Below are positions 8,234 to 17,094 of a stretch of 64,000 nt of DNA, piece after piece (position 1 is the stretch's first letter; every line of letters begins with the position of its first letter). The notes under the pieces were generated by a model that was not told where the DNA came from, searched no databases, and worked only from the letters and a program-made list of their open reading frames with translations. The DNA is from Alcanivorax sp. (lineage in GTDB: Bacteria; Pseudomonadota; Gammaproteobacteria; Pseudomonadales; Alcanivoracaceae). The stretch is taken from the NCBI GenBank assembly GCA_017794945.1, contig CP051239.1:620001-684000 (forward strand), read 5' to 3'. The translations under genes and the position numbers were made by a program.

Positions 8234-9142
8234 TTATTCGCTGGATACCGCAGGCCCGTTGTACGCGCCTTCGTCCTCCATCGCCAGCAATGCCAGAAGG
8301 GCCCGGGTGGCGGGTGAGGCGGTCTTTGGCCAGACCACGCGCACCGAGCGCTGGGGGGCATTGTGCACCCGCCGGGTGGTGACGTCCGTCAATTGCCGCG
8401 ACAGGCTTTGCGGAATCAAGCCCACCGCCAGCCCCTGGCGCACGATCGCCACCAGATGTTGCACCGTACTCACCTCGAACTGGACGGTATAGTCCAGCCC
8501 CTGGGCGGCGAAAGCCTCCGCCGACTGGCGATGCGCACTGCTGCCCACAGGGAAATCCACCACCGGGCAGGACGCCAGCTGGCCCAGGGTCACCGTGTCG
8601 TGCGCGGTCAGCGGATGCGACGGCGACATCAGCGCCACCAGCTCTTCGTTACACAGCGACCGACTACAAAGACTATGGTGAACCGTCTCGCCCGGCCAGA
8701 CGCCAATGAACGCCACATCCAATCGACGCTCCTCCAACTTGGCCAGCATCTTTTCACTCCCCTCCATGACCAGCTCCACGTGCACATGGGGGAAGCGGCG
8801 ATGGAAACGTGCCAGCAGCTCAATCGGGTCCGGATGGGTGAGCGTGGAGATGGTGCCCATGGAAAGGCGCCCGCGCACCTCGCCGGTGGACGCCACCACC
8901 TCATCGGTGATGCGCTGCACGGCTTCCAGCGCCTGGCGCCCCTGCTGAACGAACACCCTGCCCGCCTCGGTCAGACGCACCGAGCGGGAGTTACGCTCAA
9001 ACAGCGTCACGCCCAGCTCGCGTTCCAGTTGAGCCACCTGATGGCTAAGCGCGGACTGGACCGTGTGGCACTGTCGGGCGGCACCGGTAAAGCTGCCGGC
9101 CTCGGCCACCGCCAGCACATATTCCACCTGCTTCAGCTTCAT
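8234..9142 (-). CDS. LysR family transcriptional regulator
   Basis: 302 aa, the standard LysR length. Residues 1-60 are the winged helix-turn-helix (QVEYVLAVAEAGSFTGAARQ, then VQSALSHQVAQLERELGVTLFERNSR). Residues about 90-295 form the periplasmic-binding-protein-like effector domain. The gene is divergent from the MFS transporter at 9241, the classic LysR arrangement, and the 98-bp gap contains a LysR-type box. I infer that it controls the transporter and itself; the inducer is unknown. Confidence 0.9.
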   Translation of the reverse strand: MKLKQVEYVLAVAEAGSFTGAARQCHTVQSALSHQVAQLERELGVTLFERNSRSVRLTEAGRVFVQQGRQALEAVQRITDEVVASTGEVRGRLSMGTISTLTHPDPIELLARFHRRFPHVHVELVMEGSEKMLAKLEERRLDVAFIGVWPGETVHHSLCSRSLCNEELVALMSPSHPLTAHDTVTLGQLASCPVVDFPVGSSAHRQSAEAFAAQGLDYTVQFEVSTVQHLVAIVRQGLAVGLIPQSLSRQLTDVTTRRVHNAPQRSVRVVWPKTASPATRALLALLAMEDEGAYNGPAVSSE

Positions 9143-9149
9143 GGGATAA

Positions 9150-9164
9150 ATCTCGAAAAACGAT
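9150..9164. promoter_or_regulatory. Candidate LysR-type binding box
   Basis: ATC-N9-GAT at 9150-9164 includes the T-N11-A core (T9151, A9163) of LysR boxes. It lies 7 bp upstream of the lysR-family start and 77 bp upstream of the transporter start, a place suited to autoregulation and divergent control. Confidence 0.4.
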
Positions 9165-9240
9165 AGCTAGGATCATAATAATACATTTGCCCGATGGCAC
9201 CGAGTCGCCGACACTTCCCGCCTCACCGGAAGGAGGCACC

Positions 9241-10461
9241 ATGACGCACGCCGAGCGCACCATCGAATCCGCCCTGAGCACCTGGCTGATCCTGCTGATG
9301 GCCACCACCACCGGCCTGGTGGTGGCCAGCAACTACTACGCCCAGCCGTTGCTGCATACCATCTCCGATGAACTGGGCCTGTCCTACGCCCGGGCCGGCA
9401 TCATCGTCACCGTGGCCCAGGCCAGCTACGCGCTGGGCCTGATCCTGCTGGTGCCGCTCGGCGACCTGGTGGAGCGCCGGCGCCTGATCGTCACCATGAT
9501 GCTGTTCGCCACCGCCGGCCTGGTGGTCAGCGCCAGCGCCGGGTCCCTGGCCGCCCTGTTGGTCGGCACGGCCATCACCGGGGCCTTCTCCGTGGTGGCC
9601 CAGGTGCTGGTGCCGTTCGCCGCCACCCTGTCGCCGGTGGCGCAGCGCGGCAAGGTGGTGGGCACCGTCATGAGCGGCCTGCTGCTGGGCATCCTGCTGG
9701 CCCGCACCGTGGCCGGCGCGCTCTCCAGCCTGGGCGACTGGCACACCGTCTACTGGGTGGCGGCCGGCCTGATGCTGATCAACACCCTGGCGCTCTGGCG
9801 CGCCCTGCCCCGCTACGCCCAAACCACCCGTATGCGCTACGCGCAGCTGATCGGCTCGGTGTTCGCCCAGTTCGCCCGCTACCCGCTGCACCGGCAACGG
9901 TCGCTGCTGGGCTGCCTGATCTTCGCCATGTTCAGCGTGCTGTGGACCTCGCTGGCGTTCCTGCTGTCCAGCGAGCCCTGGTCCTACTCCGACGCCACCA
10001 TCGGCCTGTTCGGCCTGGCCGGCGCCATGGGCGCGCTCTCCGCCCGCCACGCCGGCGTACTGACCGACCGGGGCCACGGCGCCCGGCTCACCGTGCTCGG
10101 CGTGGTGGCGCTGCTGGTCTCGTGGGGGCTGCTGGGCTTGGGCGGTTATTCCCTGATCGCGCTGATCGCCGGCATCGTGCTGCTGGACCTGGCGCTGCAG
10201 GCGGTGCACATCACCAACATGAACATGATCTTCAACCTGGACGAAGCCGCCCGGAACCGGCTCAACTCCGGCTACATGTTCCTGTACTTCGTCGGCGGCG
10301 CCCTGGGGTCGCTGGGCTCCGCCGCCGCTTACCAGCAAGCCGGCTGGCCGGGTGTGTGCCTGCTGGGTGGCGGCCTGGGCGTGTTGGCGGTGGGCTATGG
10401 GGTGTGGATGCATGCCGGACCAGGGGCTAACCGGTACGGGCGCTCGTTTACATCGGATTAA
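9241..10461 (+). CDS. Major facilitator superfamily transporter (DHA-type drug/metabolite efflux)
   Basis: 406 aa with about twelve hydrophobic helices. The start at 9241 follows GGAAGGAGG by five bases. Motif A of the superfamily is present between helices 2 and 3 (GDLVERRRL). The shape matches DHA1-like proton-coupled exporters of small molecules, such as the YnfM/YdhP type. It is divergent from the LysR gene, which probably regulates it. The substrate cannot be deduced. Confidence 0.85.
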   Translation: MTHAERTIESALSTWLILLMATTTGLVVASNYYAQPLLHTISDELGLSYARAGIIVTVAQASYALGLILLVPLGDLVERRRLIVTMMLFATAGLVVSASAGSLAALLVGTAITGAFSVVAQVLVPFAATLSPVAQRGKVVGTVMSGLLLGILLARTVAGALSSLGDWHTVYWVAAGLMLINTLALWRALPRYAQTTRMRYAQLIGSVFAQFARYPLHRQRSLLGCLIFAMFSVLWTSLAFLLSSEPWSYSDATIGLFGLAGAMGALSARHAGVLTDRGHGARLTVLGVVALLVSWGLLGLGGYSLIALIAGIVLLDLALQAVHITNMNMIFNLDEAARNRLNSGYMFLYFVGGALGSLGSAAAYQQAGWPGVCLLGGGLGVLAVGYGVWMHAGPGANRYGRSFTSD

Positions 10462-10492
10462 TGAACTATCGGACAGGACTGGGCGTACTCAA

Positions 10493-11176
10493 TCAGCGCG
10501 AGACATTCTCAGCCGGAGCCTGTGGGGCCGGGCCGGCAGACGGATTTTCTGGCGGCGACTCTTTAGCCTGGCGCGCCACCTCTTTCCGGATAAGATTCGC
10601 CGAGTAAGCCGAGCGAGACAATATGACCATTGCCCAGCCGGCGAGACTGAAAATCAGCCACGTGGTCCAAGTTCCCAGAGGCTCGGCGCCGAACAGCAAC
10701 AGCATGAAAAACGTCACGCCAAGCAAAGCAAAGGATACAGAAAACAAAGAGATACCCAGACAAAGCCCAGCCCACATGAGCAACCGCTCCAGATGGCTCA
10801 GCTTTATTTCAAAGCCACCCTTTTCATAGCTGAAATAAGACGCGGCTCGCTTAAAGTGTACGAATTGCACTCGCCCGGCACTACGATCATAGACTCTTAG
10901 CAACGCTTGCCGCGGCGCCGTTTCCATCATGATTCCAGTGGCGGCGTAGAAATGCTCCGTCGCGGCTTGCTCTTTAAGGCACGCCCTTTCCATGCCCTGG
11001 ACACAATCCGACTGCAGCGCTGCCTCGACGCCTTTCAAGCGGTGTCTCTTACGTTCCAGAAGCAAGGGATAGAGCTTATAGAAATTCATAACGGCGAGAA
11101 CCACAACCAGTGCAACGACAACCAGTCCGTCCCCCTTTTCCAGGCCCTCCGCTAAAACCTTACTGAATTCCCACAT
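10493..11176 (-). CDS. Membrane protein of unknown function
   Basis: 227 aa. One hydrophobic helix near the N-terminus (DGLVVVALVVVLAVMNFY), a charged cysteine-containing middle (residues about 40-115), then two helices around residues 135-190. It ends in a proline/alanine-rich cytoplasmic tail (SPPENPSAGPAPQAPAEN). The ATG at 11176 follows GGGAACGAG. I do not recognise a family. The downstream border is convergent with the transporter. Base composition is slightly lower in GC than the neighbours. Confidence 0.55.
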   Translation of the reverse strand: MWEFSKVLAEGLEKGDGLVVVALVVVLAVMNFYKLYPLLLERKRHRLKGVEAALQSDCVQGMERACLKEQAATEHFYAATGIMMETAPRQALLRVYDRSAGRVQFVHFKRAASYFSYEKGGFEIKLSHLERLLMWAGLCLGISLFSVSFALLGVTFFMLLLFGAEPLGTWTTWLIFSLAGWAMVILSRSAYSANLIRKEVARQAKESPPENPSAGPAPQAPAENVSR

Positions 11177-11214
11177 ACTCGTTCCCTTTTATTTCGAGCT
11201 AACTATCGTCCGCT

Positions 11215-11526
11215 TTACGGATGGCCGATCTCATTCATCAAAAAAAACTCGTCGACGTGCTCGATCTCACCGTCCTGAGACAATATTGAACCTATGCAAG
11301 CAGTCCGCTTCCAACCCAACCAGAGGTTCCTTTGTAGCTGAACGACTATGAGCAACTTCCCGTTATAATCCTCACTCCATATTGAAGGCCGATATACCTC
11401 CTCCTGAATAGTGAGCGGGGCCAAATCAATCCAGCCCAGGTTTGCGAGCTCAGCATAGGGGCGCGCCTCGTACTGCGCTCTCATTGCCTCCAGCTCTTCC
11501 CGCACCTTTGGCTCAATCACGTCCAC
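11215..11526 (-). CDS. Small hypothetical protein
   Basis: 103 aa from a GTG start with GGTGG just upstream. It is acidic, with an N-terminal helix (EPKVREELEAMRAQYEAR) and then beta-rich sequence (GKLLIVVQLQRNLWLGWKRT). No family is recognised; its look is that of a small soluble immunity-like or SMI1-like protein, which is only an impression. It sits 38 bp upstream of the membrane-protein gene on the same strand. An overlapping 33-codon reading frame at about 11514-11612 may be part of the same unit. Confidence 0.45.
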   Translation of the reverse strand: MDVIEPKVREELEAMRAQYEARPYAELANLGWIDLAPLTIQEEVYRPSIWSEDYNGKLLIVVQLQRNLWLGWKRTACIGSILSQDGEIEHVDEFFLMNEIGHP

Positions 11527-11907
11527 TCACCACCAAAAACACCTGGGTAACAAGGCATTGCTTGTCGTCGATCAGCATTGCCAGTGAGGAGCCGTTGCCG
11601 ATGTGAGCCATGCCCGCCTGCCATCACCGGCGCCATACAAGACCCTGTGGTGGATCCCTGCTCGAGGCACGCACGACGAATCCACCGGCCCAGAAAGCGG
11701 CCGGCATGTCGGCTATAGCGAGTGTACGGCCGGCCAGCGGGCTTAGACATGGCTAATTAATGAATCGCGACTTCGATATCTGATCAATTTATAGACCCTT
11801 TATAGACGACACAACCTTGAGGCTGGTTGCCCCAGCCGTTGCTTAACACTGTCGATTCAAGGCCGGCCGGATCGACTATCGGGTACACCACCGATAAGGA
11901 GCGAACC
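11527..11907. other. Intergenic stretch without a supported gene
   Basis: This 380-bp stretch separates divergent genes. It contains one short minus-strand frame (about 33 codons, start at 11612) that overlaps the next gene's start, and an AT-rich part at 11750-11815 that could hold promoters. No repeat, RNA gene or recognisable remnant was found. Confidence 0.4.
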
Positions 11908-12705
11908 ATGCCGAACCAACACGGCGAATTTATCTGGTACGAACTGGCCACCGGCAGCGCGGACGCGGCCCAGCACTTCTACAGCACCATGCTCGGCTGG
12001 CGGATCACCGACAGCGGCCAGCCGGGCATGGATTACCGGATTCTCCATGCCCGCGATGAAGACGCCGGCGAGTGGCGCCCCATCGGCGGCGTGATGCCGC
12101 TCACTGAAGAGATGCAACGGTGCGGTGCCAGGCCGGTCTGGTTGGGTTATATCGCTGTCGACGACGTGGACCAGACCGTGGCGAAAGTCACCGCCCTCGG
12201 CGGCAGCGTGCAGATGCCCGCCACGGACATCCCCGAAGTGGGCCGCCTCGCCATGGTGACCGACCCGCAGGGCACGCCCTTCTATGTGATGCGCGGCCAC
12301 AGCAACGACGCCAGCCTGGCGTTCGCCTCCGACCGCCCACGCGTGGGCCACTGCGCCTGGAACGAGCTGGCCACCCCCGACCCCGAAGCCGCCAAAGCCT
12401 TCTACTTCGAGGTGTTCGGTTGGACCAAGGACGGCGAGATGGACATGGGGCCGATGGGGGCCTACGAGTTCGTCCGTCACAACGGCGTGATCGGCGCCAT
12501 CATGCCCAAGCCAGAGGAGATGCCAGTGCCCATGTGGCACTACTACTTCCGCCCCGCCGACATTGATGCTGCCATTAAGGCGACCACCGATAACGGCGGG
12601 CAAGTCCTTCACGGTCCGGATGAAATTCCCGGCGGCGACTTTATCGTTAAAGGCGTTGATCCTCAGGGCGCGTTGTTCGCGCTGGTCGGGTCCCGGGGAG
12701 GCTGA
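11908..12705 (+). CDS. Two-domain VOC family protein
   Basis: 265 aa with two tandem glyoxalase-like domains. The first opens with GEFIWYELATGSADAAQHFY, the second with GHCAWNELATPDPEAAKAFY; both repeat the W-x-E-L-x-T-x-D/S-x-x-A-x-x-F-Y pattern. Such proteins, often called glyoxalase/bleomycin-resistance or hydroxylase-like, resemble CFP32 of mycobacteria and are common beside detoxification genes. The start at 11908 is set by AAGGAGCG eight bases upstream; an in-frame extension to 11827 lacks a ribosome site. It is on the same strand as the SDR that follows 156 bp later. Confidence 0.85.
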   Translation: MPNQHGEFIWYELATGSADAAQHFYSTMLGWRITDSGQPGMDYRILHARDEDAGEWRPIGGVMPLTEEMQRCGARPVWLGYIAVDDVDQTVAKVTALGGSVQMPATDIPEVGRLAMVTDPQGTPFYVMRGHSNDASLAFASDRPRVGHCAWNELATPDPEAAKAFYFEVFGWTKDGEMDMGPMGAYEFVRHNGVIGAIMPKPEEMPVPMWHYYFRPADIDAAIKATTDNGGQVLHGPDEIPGGDFIVKGVDPQGALFALVGSRGG

Positions 12706-12861
12706 TCCACCGCTGGTCCTCGTGCCATCACGCGAGTGGCAGCTCGGCCGTGCGCACTAGTGTCTTCCCATACTGTACGTTCAGGCCAATGTCTTTCACG
12801 CGCGGGGCGCGGCATAGTGAGCGAGTATACCGCCACCGAATTCGACCCCGAGGAAGCACGC

Positions 12862-13668
12862 ATGAGCACCGCACTGATCACCGGCGCCTCCAGTGGCATC
12901 GGCGAGGACATCGCCCGGCAACTGGCCGCCCGCGGCCTGAACCTGATCCTGGTCGCCCGCCGCAAAGAGCTGCTGGACAAGCTGGCGGACGAACTGGCCG
13001 CCAGCCATGGCATCACCGCCACGGCCCTGGCCTGCGACCTGGCCGACCGGCAAAGCCTCGGTGCGCTGTTCGATCAGGTAGACACCGCCCTCGCCGAGCA
13101 AAACGACACCCTCACCGTGCTGGTCAACAACGCCGGCACCGGCTTCTGGGCACCGTTCGCCGATCAGGACCTGGCCGGCCTGCAGCGGGACATCGACCTC
13201 AACGTCACCGCGCTGACCACCCTAAGCCACGGCTTTATCAACCGCGCCCGCGCCCACGGCCAACGCAGTTACCTGATGAACGTGGCCTCCCTGGCCGGCA
13301 TCCTGCCCACGCCCCAATACGCCACCTACTCCGGCACCAAAGGCTACGTCCGCTTCTTCACCGAAATCCTGGATTACGAACTGCGCGACACCCCCATCAG
13401 CGTCACCGCCGCCTGCCCCGGCGGCGTGCTCACGCCCTTCCTGGACCAGGCCGGCCAGACCGTGAAGAAACAAACCGGCATCATGACCGCCCCCGAAGTC
13501 GCCAAACTCTGCGTGGACGCCATGTACGCCGGCAAGGTGGTGTACGTGCCCGGTCTGCTCAACAAGGTGGCCGTCTACACCAACCTGCTGCCCCGCCGCC
13601 TGCGCGGCTGGCTGCTGGAGCGCAGCATGATGGTGAGCGTGGAGGCGCGGCCGGATGCGAGCCGCTAG
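12862..13668 (+). CDS. Short-chain dehydrogenase/reductase (SDR), classical type
   Basis: 268 aa. The NAD(P)-binding motif is TALITGASSGIGEDIA at the N-terminus. NNAG appears at about residue 88 (VLVNNAGTGFW). The catalytic Ser lies in LMNVASLAG and the YxxxK is YSGTK, in the order expected. An arginine pair after the first strand (ARRK) favours NADP. The start at 12862 follows GAGGAAG. Substrates of this DltE/YdfG-like group vary, so no reaction is assigned. Its TAG stop shares the palindromic CTAG with the stop of the convergent nuclease-helicase gene. Confidence 0.85.
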   Translation: MSTALITGASSGIGEDIARQLAARGLNLILVARRKELLDKLADELAASHGITATALACDLADRQSLGALFDQVDTALAEQNDTLTVLVNNAGTGFWAPFADQDLAGLQRDIDLNVTALTTLSHGFINRARAHGQRSYLMNVASLAGILPTPQYATYSGTKGYVRFFTEILDYELRDTPISVTAACPGGVLTPFLDQAGQTVKKQTGIMTAPEVAKLCVDAMYAGKVVYVPGLLNKVAVYTNLLPRRLRGWLLERSMMVSVEARPDASR

Positions 13669-16049
13669 CTCAAGGTGGTGACGAACTCGCCAATCACCCG
13701 GAGGTCGCTGGCCGCGTCTTCGGTCAGCTCGATATTCCGGTAGCCGAAAAGACGGCTCTCCGGCTTCAGCACGATGCGGGTGTGGAACCACTGACCGTCG
13801 TCGCCCGCGGACTTCTCGCTGTGGTAGCGCTTCACGGTATAGCGTCCGCCGGTGTCGGCGTCCTGGATGTCGCGGTGGGACACCAGAACGATTTTGCCTT
13901 CACGGCTGCCGGCGGGGTTGGCGCGGAACAGGCACCAGGTGCCGCTGGGGATGCGCTGGTTCATGGACTCGCCCACCACGCGGGTGACGAAATGCCCCGG
14001 CTCCGCCTTCAGCCAGTCCGGCAGCTGCATCCAGTCGCAGTCTTCCACCGCCTGCGGGTCGCTGAATTGGCCGGCGGCCACGGCCAGGTCATACACCGGC
14101 AGGGCGTTTTCGAACGGCACCACCTCCTCCGGGTCCAGCAGCGGGTACGGCAGGGCCTCGTAGTCCGCCGCGCGCATTACCGGGTTGGCGGAAGGCGTCT
14201 CTATCTGTTCCCGGAACCAGGCGTTGGTCTCCGGGTCGGCGCAGAACACAAAGCAGCCTTTCATGCCCCGAGTCATCAGCGTGCGGTAGGTGTTCTTGAT
14301 GATTTCGTCGGCTTCGCGCTTCGCCGTGTCCGGGTCCGTTCTGTAGAGTGTCCGGATGCCCCGCACCGAACGGTCCATGGACGACCGTTGACGGCCGTCG
14401 GTGAGAATCTTGCCATCGCGCACGATCAGATCAGGCCCGATGATCACGCCCACATAGTCCAGTTCGAGGCCCTGGATGGTATGGATACAGCCGATCTGCT
14501 CCACCGAGTGCTCCGCCAGGGCCCACAGGCTGCCGTCCCGGGTCAGGTTCCACTGCGCGGCGAAATCGTGCTCCGGCAGCTCGATATCCATGGCAACCGG
14601 GTCTTTCTTGCTCTTCCAGTCCCAGCAATAGCCGGCCACCATCCGTGCGCGGTTGTTGGCGTTGCGCGACACGATGGCCTGGCGCAGCGCCTGCGGCGAG
14701 TCCACCACCTGGATGTCGTAGTCCACGGACTCGAGGTCATCGTTGGCGGTATCGCGGATTTGCAGCAACTGGTCGACGAACGCCAGATAACCGTCCGAAC
14801 CACCGCAGCGGAACTGCGAGGCAAGGCCCAGCTCCGTAACCTCGGCGCCCAGACGTTCCGCCCAACGCCGGATCTCCGCCCGCGAGCCCACGTCTTTCAG
14901 GGTGACGCGCTGCGCCTCGTCCACGAAGAACACCGACAGCCGTGCCGCCTGCATGATCTCCTTGATCTGATGCTCGCCCTGGTTCCCGTACAGGCCGCTT
15001 TTCTCATTCAGGCGGTGCGCCTCATCCACCAGCAACGCCCCGAACGTATCCGGTTCGGTTTCCATGAAAGCACCGGAGCCACGGAAAAAAGTACTGATGC
15101 GGCTCTTCTTAAAAGAACCCGTGAGCTGAGCCTCGTACACCGCCCGGGGCGCCGCGTTACGTGAGACGTATTGCGTGGTGATCTCGCGGTCGGTCAGGCG
15201 CGCCAGCAGATTAATCGCCAAAACGGACTTCCCGGTGCCCGGCCCGCCCTCAACGATCAGCACCTGTCGCTTTCCATGTTGCGCCCGGTGGGCCAGCTCC
15301 AGCGCTGTCTCGAACGCCACCTTCTGATCATCGATCATGACGAAGGCGTCGTTGCCCTGAAGCATGTCCAACACGGCATCCGCCAGGCTGCGCGACGGAC
15401 GAATGCGGCCATTCTCTATGCGGTAAAGCAGGTCCCGGTCGTCGCCATAACGCACGTGCTGCTTCAAAAAATCGGCCAGCCGCTCCGCGTCCCGGGAAAT
15501 AAACACCGGCGCCCGGCGGGTGTGCGGCGCGTACACCGGGTCATTCACCGCGCTGCCGTCGTCCATATTGTGCAGGTAGGCACAGGGCACCAGGCGAATG
15601 GACTCGGCACGAACGGTTTCGTTGTAGTCATTGATCAGGCTCGCGTAGGTCCACGCCTGATAAGACGGATGACTGGTCTCGCGCCAGCCGCCACCCAGCG
15701 GCGTGCGGATAATACCGTCCTTGTGCAGCGGCTCGGCCTGCTGCCACTGCTTCAACTCGACGATGACAGCGGTCTCTTGCCGCTGTTCGTTGGCGCCACT
15801 GAGAATGAAGTCGATGCGCTTGCTGGTCAGCGGGATGTGGTATTCCAGGGACACGCCGGCGTCATCCGGAATCGCCTGATCCAGCATCAGGTTGGACATG
15901 AACTGCAGCGAGTGGCGCCAGGAATCCACCTCCTTGGCCGCCACCGAGCGTGACAGCCGGCGCCGGAATTCCAGCAGAATTTTTTCGTGAATGCGATTCA
16001 GGCGGACGTCTTCAATGAACGTCTTCTTCTTAGCGGTATAAACGATCAT
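13665..16049 (-). CDS. Nuclease - DUF2075/Schlafen-type helicase - LexA-type (S24) peptidase fusion
   Basis: 794 aa. Residues about 50-105 carry a PD-(D/E)xK-like nuclease core (KRIDFILSG, then AVIVELKQW). Residues about 260-620 form a superfamily-1-like helicase of the DUF2075/Schlafen-group-3 kind, with Walker A GGPGTGKSVLA near 270, Walker B LLVDEAH near 338 and a late motif HTIQGLELDYVGVIIG. The last 130 residues resemble an S24 LexA/UmuD peptidase: VVGESMNQRIPSGTW puts the nucleophile Ser near 691, and YTVKRYH supplies the Lys near 738. Its ATG overlaps the MazG-like stop by 4 bp, so the two are translationally coupled. It probably acts on DNA in phage defence or damage response; that is inference. 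Confidence 0.75.
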   Translation of the reverse strand: MIVYTAKKKTFIEDVRLNRIHEKILLEFRRRLSRSVAAKEVDSWRHSLQFMSNLMLDQAIPDDAGVSLEYHIPLTSKRIDFILSGANEQRQETAVIVELKQWQQAEPLHKDGIIRTPLGGGWRETSHPSYQAWTYASLINDYNETVRAESIRLVPCAYLHNMDDGSAVNDPVYAPHTRRAPVFISRDAERLADFLKQHVRYGDDRDLLYRIENGRIRPSRSLADAVLDMLQGNDAFVMIDDQKVAFETALELAHRAQHGKRQVLIVEGGPGTGKSVLAINLLARLTDREITTQYVSRNAAPRAVYEAQLTGSFKKSRISTFFRGSGAFMETEPDTFGALLVDEAHRLNEKSGLYGNQGEHQIKEIMQAARLSVFFVDEAQRVTLKDVGSRAEIRRWAERLGAEVTELGLASQFRCGGSDGYLAFVDQLLQIRDTANDDLESVDYDIQVVDSPQALRQAIVSRNANNRARMVAGYCWDWKSKKDPVAMDIELPEHDFAAQWNLTRDGSLWALAEHSVEQIGCIHTIQGLELDYVGVIIGPDLIVRDGKILTDGRQRSSMDRSVRGIRTLYRTDPDTAKREADEIIKNTYRTLMTRGMKGCFVFCADPETNAWFREQIETPSANPVMRAADYEALPYPLLDPEEVVPFENALPVYDLAVAAGQFSDPQAVEDCDWMQLPDWLKAEPGHFVTRVVGESMNQRIPSGTWCLFRANPAGSREGKIVLVSHRDIQDADTGGRYTVKRYHSEKSAGDDGQWFHTRIVLKPESRLFGYRNIELTEDAASDLRVIGEFVTTLS

Positions 16050-16417
16050 GAACCGTCGTCGTCCTTGTTCTGGTAGGCGGTGTACTTACGCGCCGAACCG
16101 CGCGCCTGGTCGGCGGGATAACGGGCCTCATTAATGGCCATCTTTTCTTCCACGGCGCTGGGAATATCCACGCCCAGCTTGTCCGCCAGCCTCAGCAGAT
16201 AGATCTGCACATCGGCGATTTCATGGGCCGCCGCGCGCTGCTGCTCCGGCGATAGCTCATAGGACTGCGCCTCCGTCAGCCACTGGAACAGGTCCAGCAA
16301 CTCGGAGACCTCCCCACCCAGCGCCATGGTCAAGTTCTTGGGCGAATGGAACTGGTCCCAGTCGCGCGCCTCGGCGAAGGCGCGCGCTTTGTCGCTGAGG
16401 CGCTGGAAATCGGACAT
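16046..16417 (-). CDS. MazG-like nucleotide pyrophosphohydrolase
   Basis: 123 aa. The all-alpha NTP-pyrophosphatase signature is visible: GGEVSELLDLFQW (the E-x-x-E part) and EIADVQIYLLRLADKLGVD (the ExxD part), which bind the magnesium ions. The protein is close to the short MazG-like/RS21-C6 type that removes pyrophosphate from (d)NTPs. The start at 16417 follows GGGGAACC. It is the first gene of a two-gene unit with the nuclease-helicase-peptidase gene (4-bp overlap). Depleting or monitoring nucleotides would suit a defence or stress function, which is inference. Confidence 0.85.
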   Translation of the reverse strand: MSDFQRLSDKARAFAEARDWDQFHSPKNLTMALGGEVSELLDLFQWLTEAQSYELSPEQQRAAAHEIADVQIYLLRLADKLGVDIPSAVEEKMAINEARYPADQARGSARKYTAYQNKDDDGS

Positions 16418-16466
16418 GGTGGTTCCCCGTAAGTTTAAAGTGGCTCAACAACCGCTGGATGAAGCG

Positions 16467-16781
16467 CTAAGCGGCGTCCAACGGCTTGATCCGCGACACT
16501 TCATCCTTAGCGGATTGCGACGCGGCCCATAAATCCACCGCGCGCTGCGCGTTAAGCCAGAACTCCGGAGAATTGCCGAACAACCGCCCAAGCCGCAGCG
16601 CCATCTCCGGGCTGACAGCGCGGCGCTCCCGCAACAGCTCATTCACTGACTGCCGCGAAACACCCAAACGCTCGGCAAGCTGCGCCACCGTCAGCCCATA
16701 GTCCGGAATGAAGTCCTCTCTCAGCATTTCGCCGGGATGCGTTGGCTTACGCTGGATGCCGGCGGTATTGGAAATCGTCAT
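16467..16781 (-). CDS. higA: HigA-type antitoxin, XRE family
   Basis: 104 aa. Typical HigA features are the THPGEMLREDFIPDYGLTVA start of the family and the helix-turn-helix LAERLGVSRQSVNELLRERR, followed by RLGRLFGNSPEFWLNAQRA. It neutralises the HigB ribonuclease and represses the pair's promoter. I chose the ATG at 16781 because AGAGAGGTGG lies just before it; an in-frame GTG at 16790 is inside that ribosome site. It follows the toxin gene by 15 bp, the toxin-first order usual for higBA. Confidence 0.9.
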   Translation of the reverse strand: MTISNTAGIQRKPTHPGEMLREDFIPDYGLTVAQLAERLGVSRQSVNELLRERRAVSPEMALRLGRLFGNSPEFWLNAQRAVDLWAASQSAKDEVSRIKPLDAA

Positions 16782-16796
16782 GTAAACCACCTCTCT

Positions 16797-17078
16797 TCAA
16801 TGGTAATCGCAGACCTCAACGTCATACGCATCGCCACCCTCAAAACGAAAGCAGATACGCCACTGATCGTTAATCGAAATGGCGTGCTGACCTTGTCGGT
16901 TACCGGAAAGCGCATGCAGTTTGTTACCCGGGGGCACCCTCAGGTCATCCAGACACGTCGCCAAATCCACATACTCAAGCTTACGTGCTGCCCTTGAGGC
17001 CACATCGGGAGGAAACTTCTTTGCCTTGCCTTTGGCATAGAGCTCCTGTGAACGCTTGTCCGTAAACGTCTTGATCAT
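16797..17078 (-). CDS. higB: HigB-type toxin, RelE superfamily mRNA interferase
   Basis: 93 aa. It matches the HigB/RelE fold: MIKTFTDKRSQELYAKGK at the start, LDDLRVPPGNKLHALSGNR in the middle and the family ending QWRICFRFEGGDAYDVEVCDYH. These toxins cleave ribosome-bound mRNA. The start at 17078 is preferred over an in-frame GTG at 17084. It is the first gene of the pair; the operator-like repeats at 17095-17113 lie directly upstream. Activity is untested but all core segments are present. Confidence 0.9.
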   Translation of the reverse strand: MIKTFTDKRSQELYAKGKAKKFPPDVASRAARKLEYVDLATCLDDLRVPPGNKLHALSGNRQGQHAISINDQWRICFRFEGGDAYDVEVCDYH

Positions 17079-17094
17079 GCCCACAACCGTATTC

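Noticed and set aside
12750..15164. 804-codon plus-strand frame spanning the SDR and the helicase gene
   Set aside because: It overlaps two genes with clear family motifs on other frames; composition is arginine/proline-rich noise.
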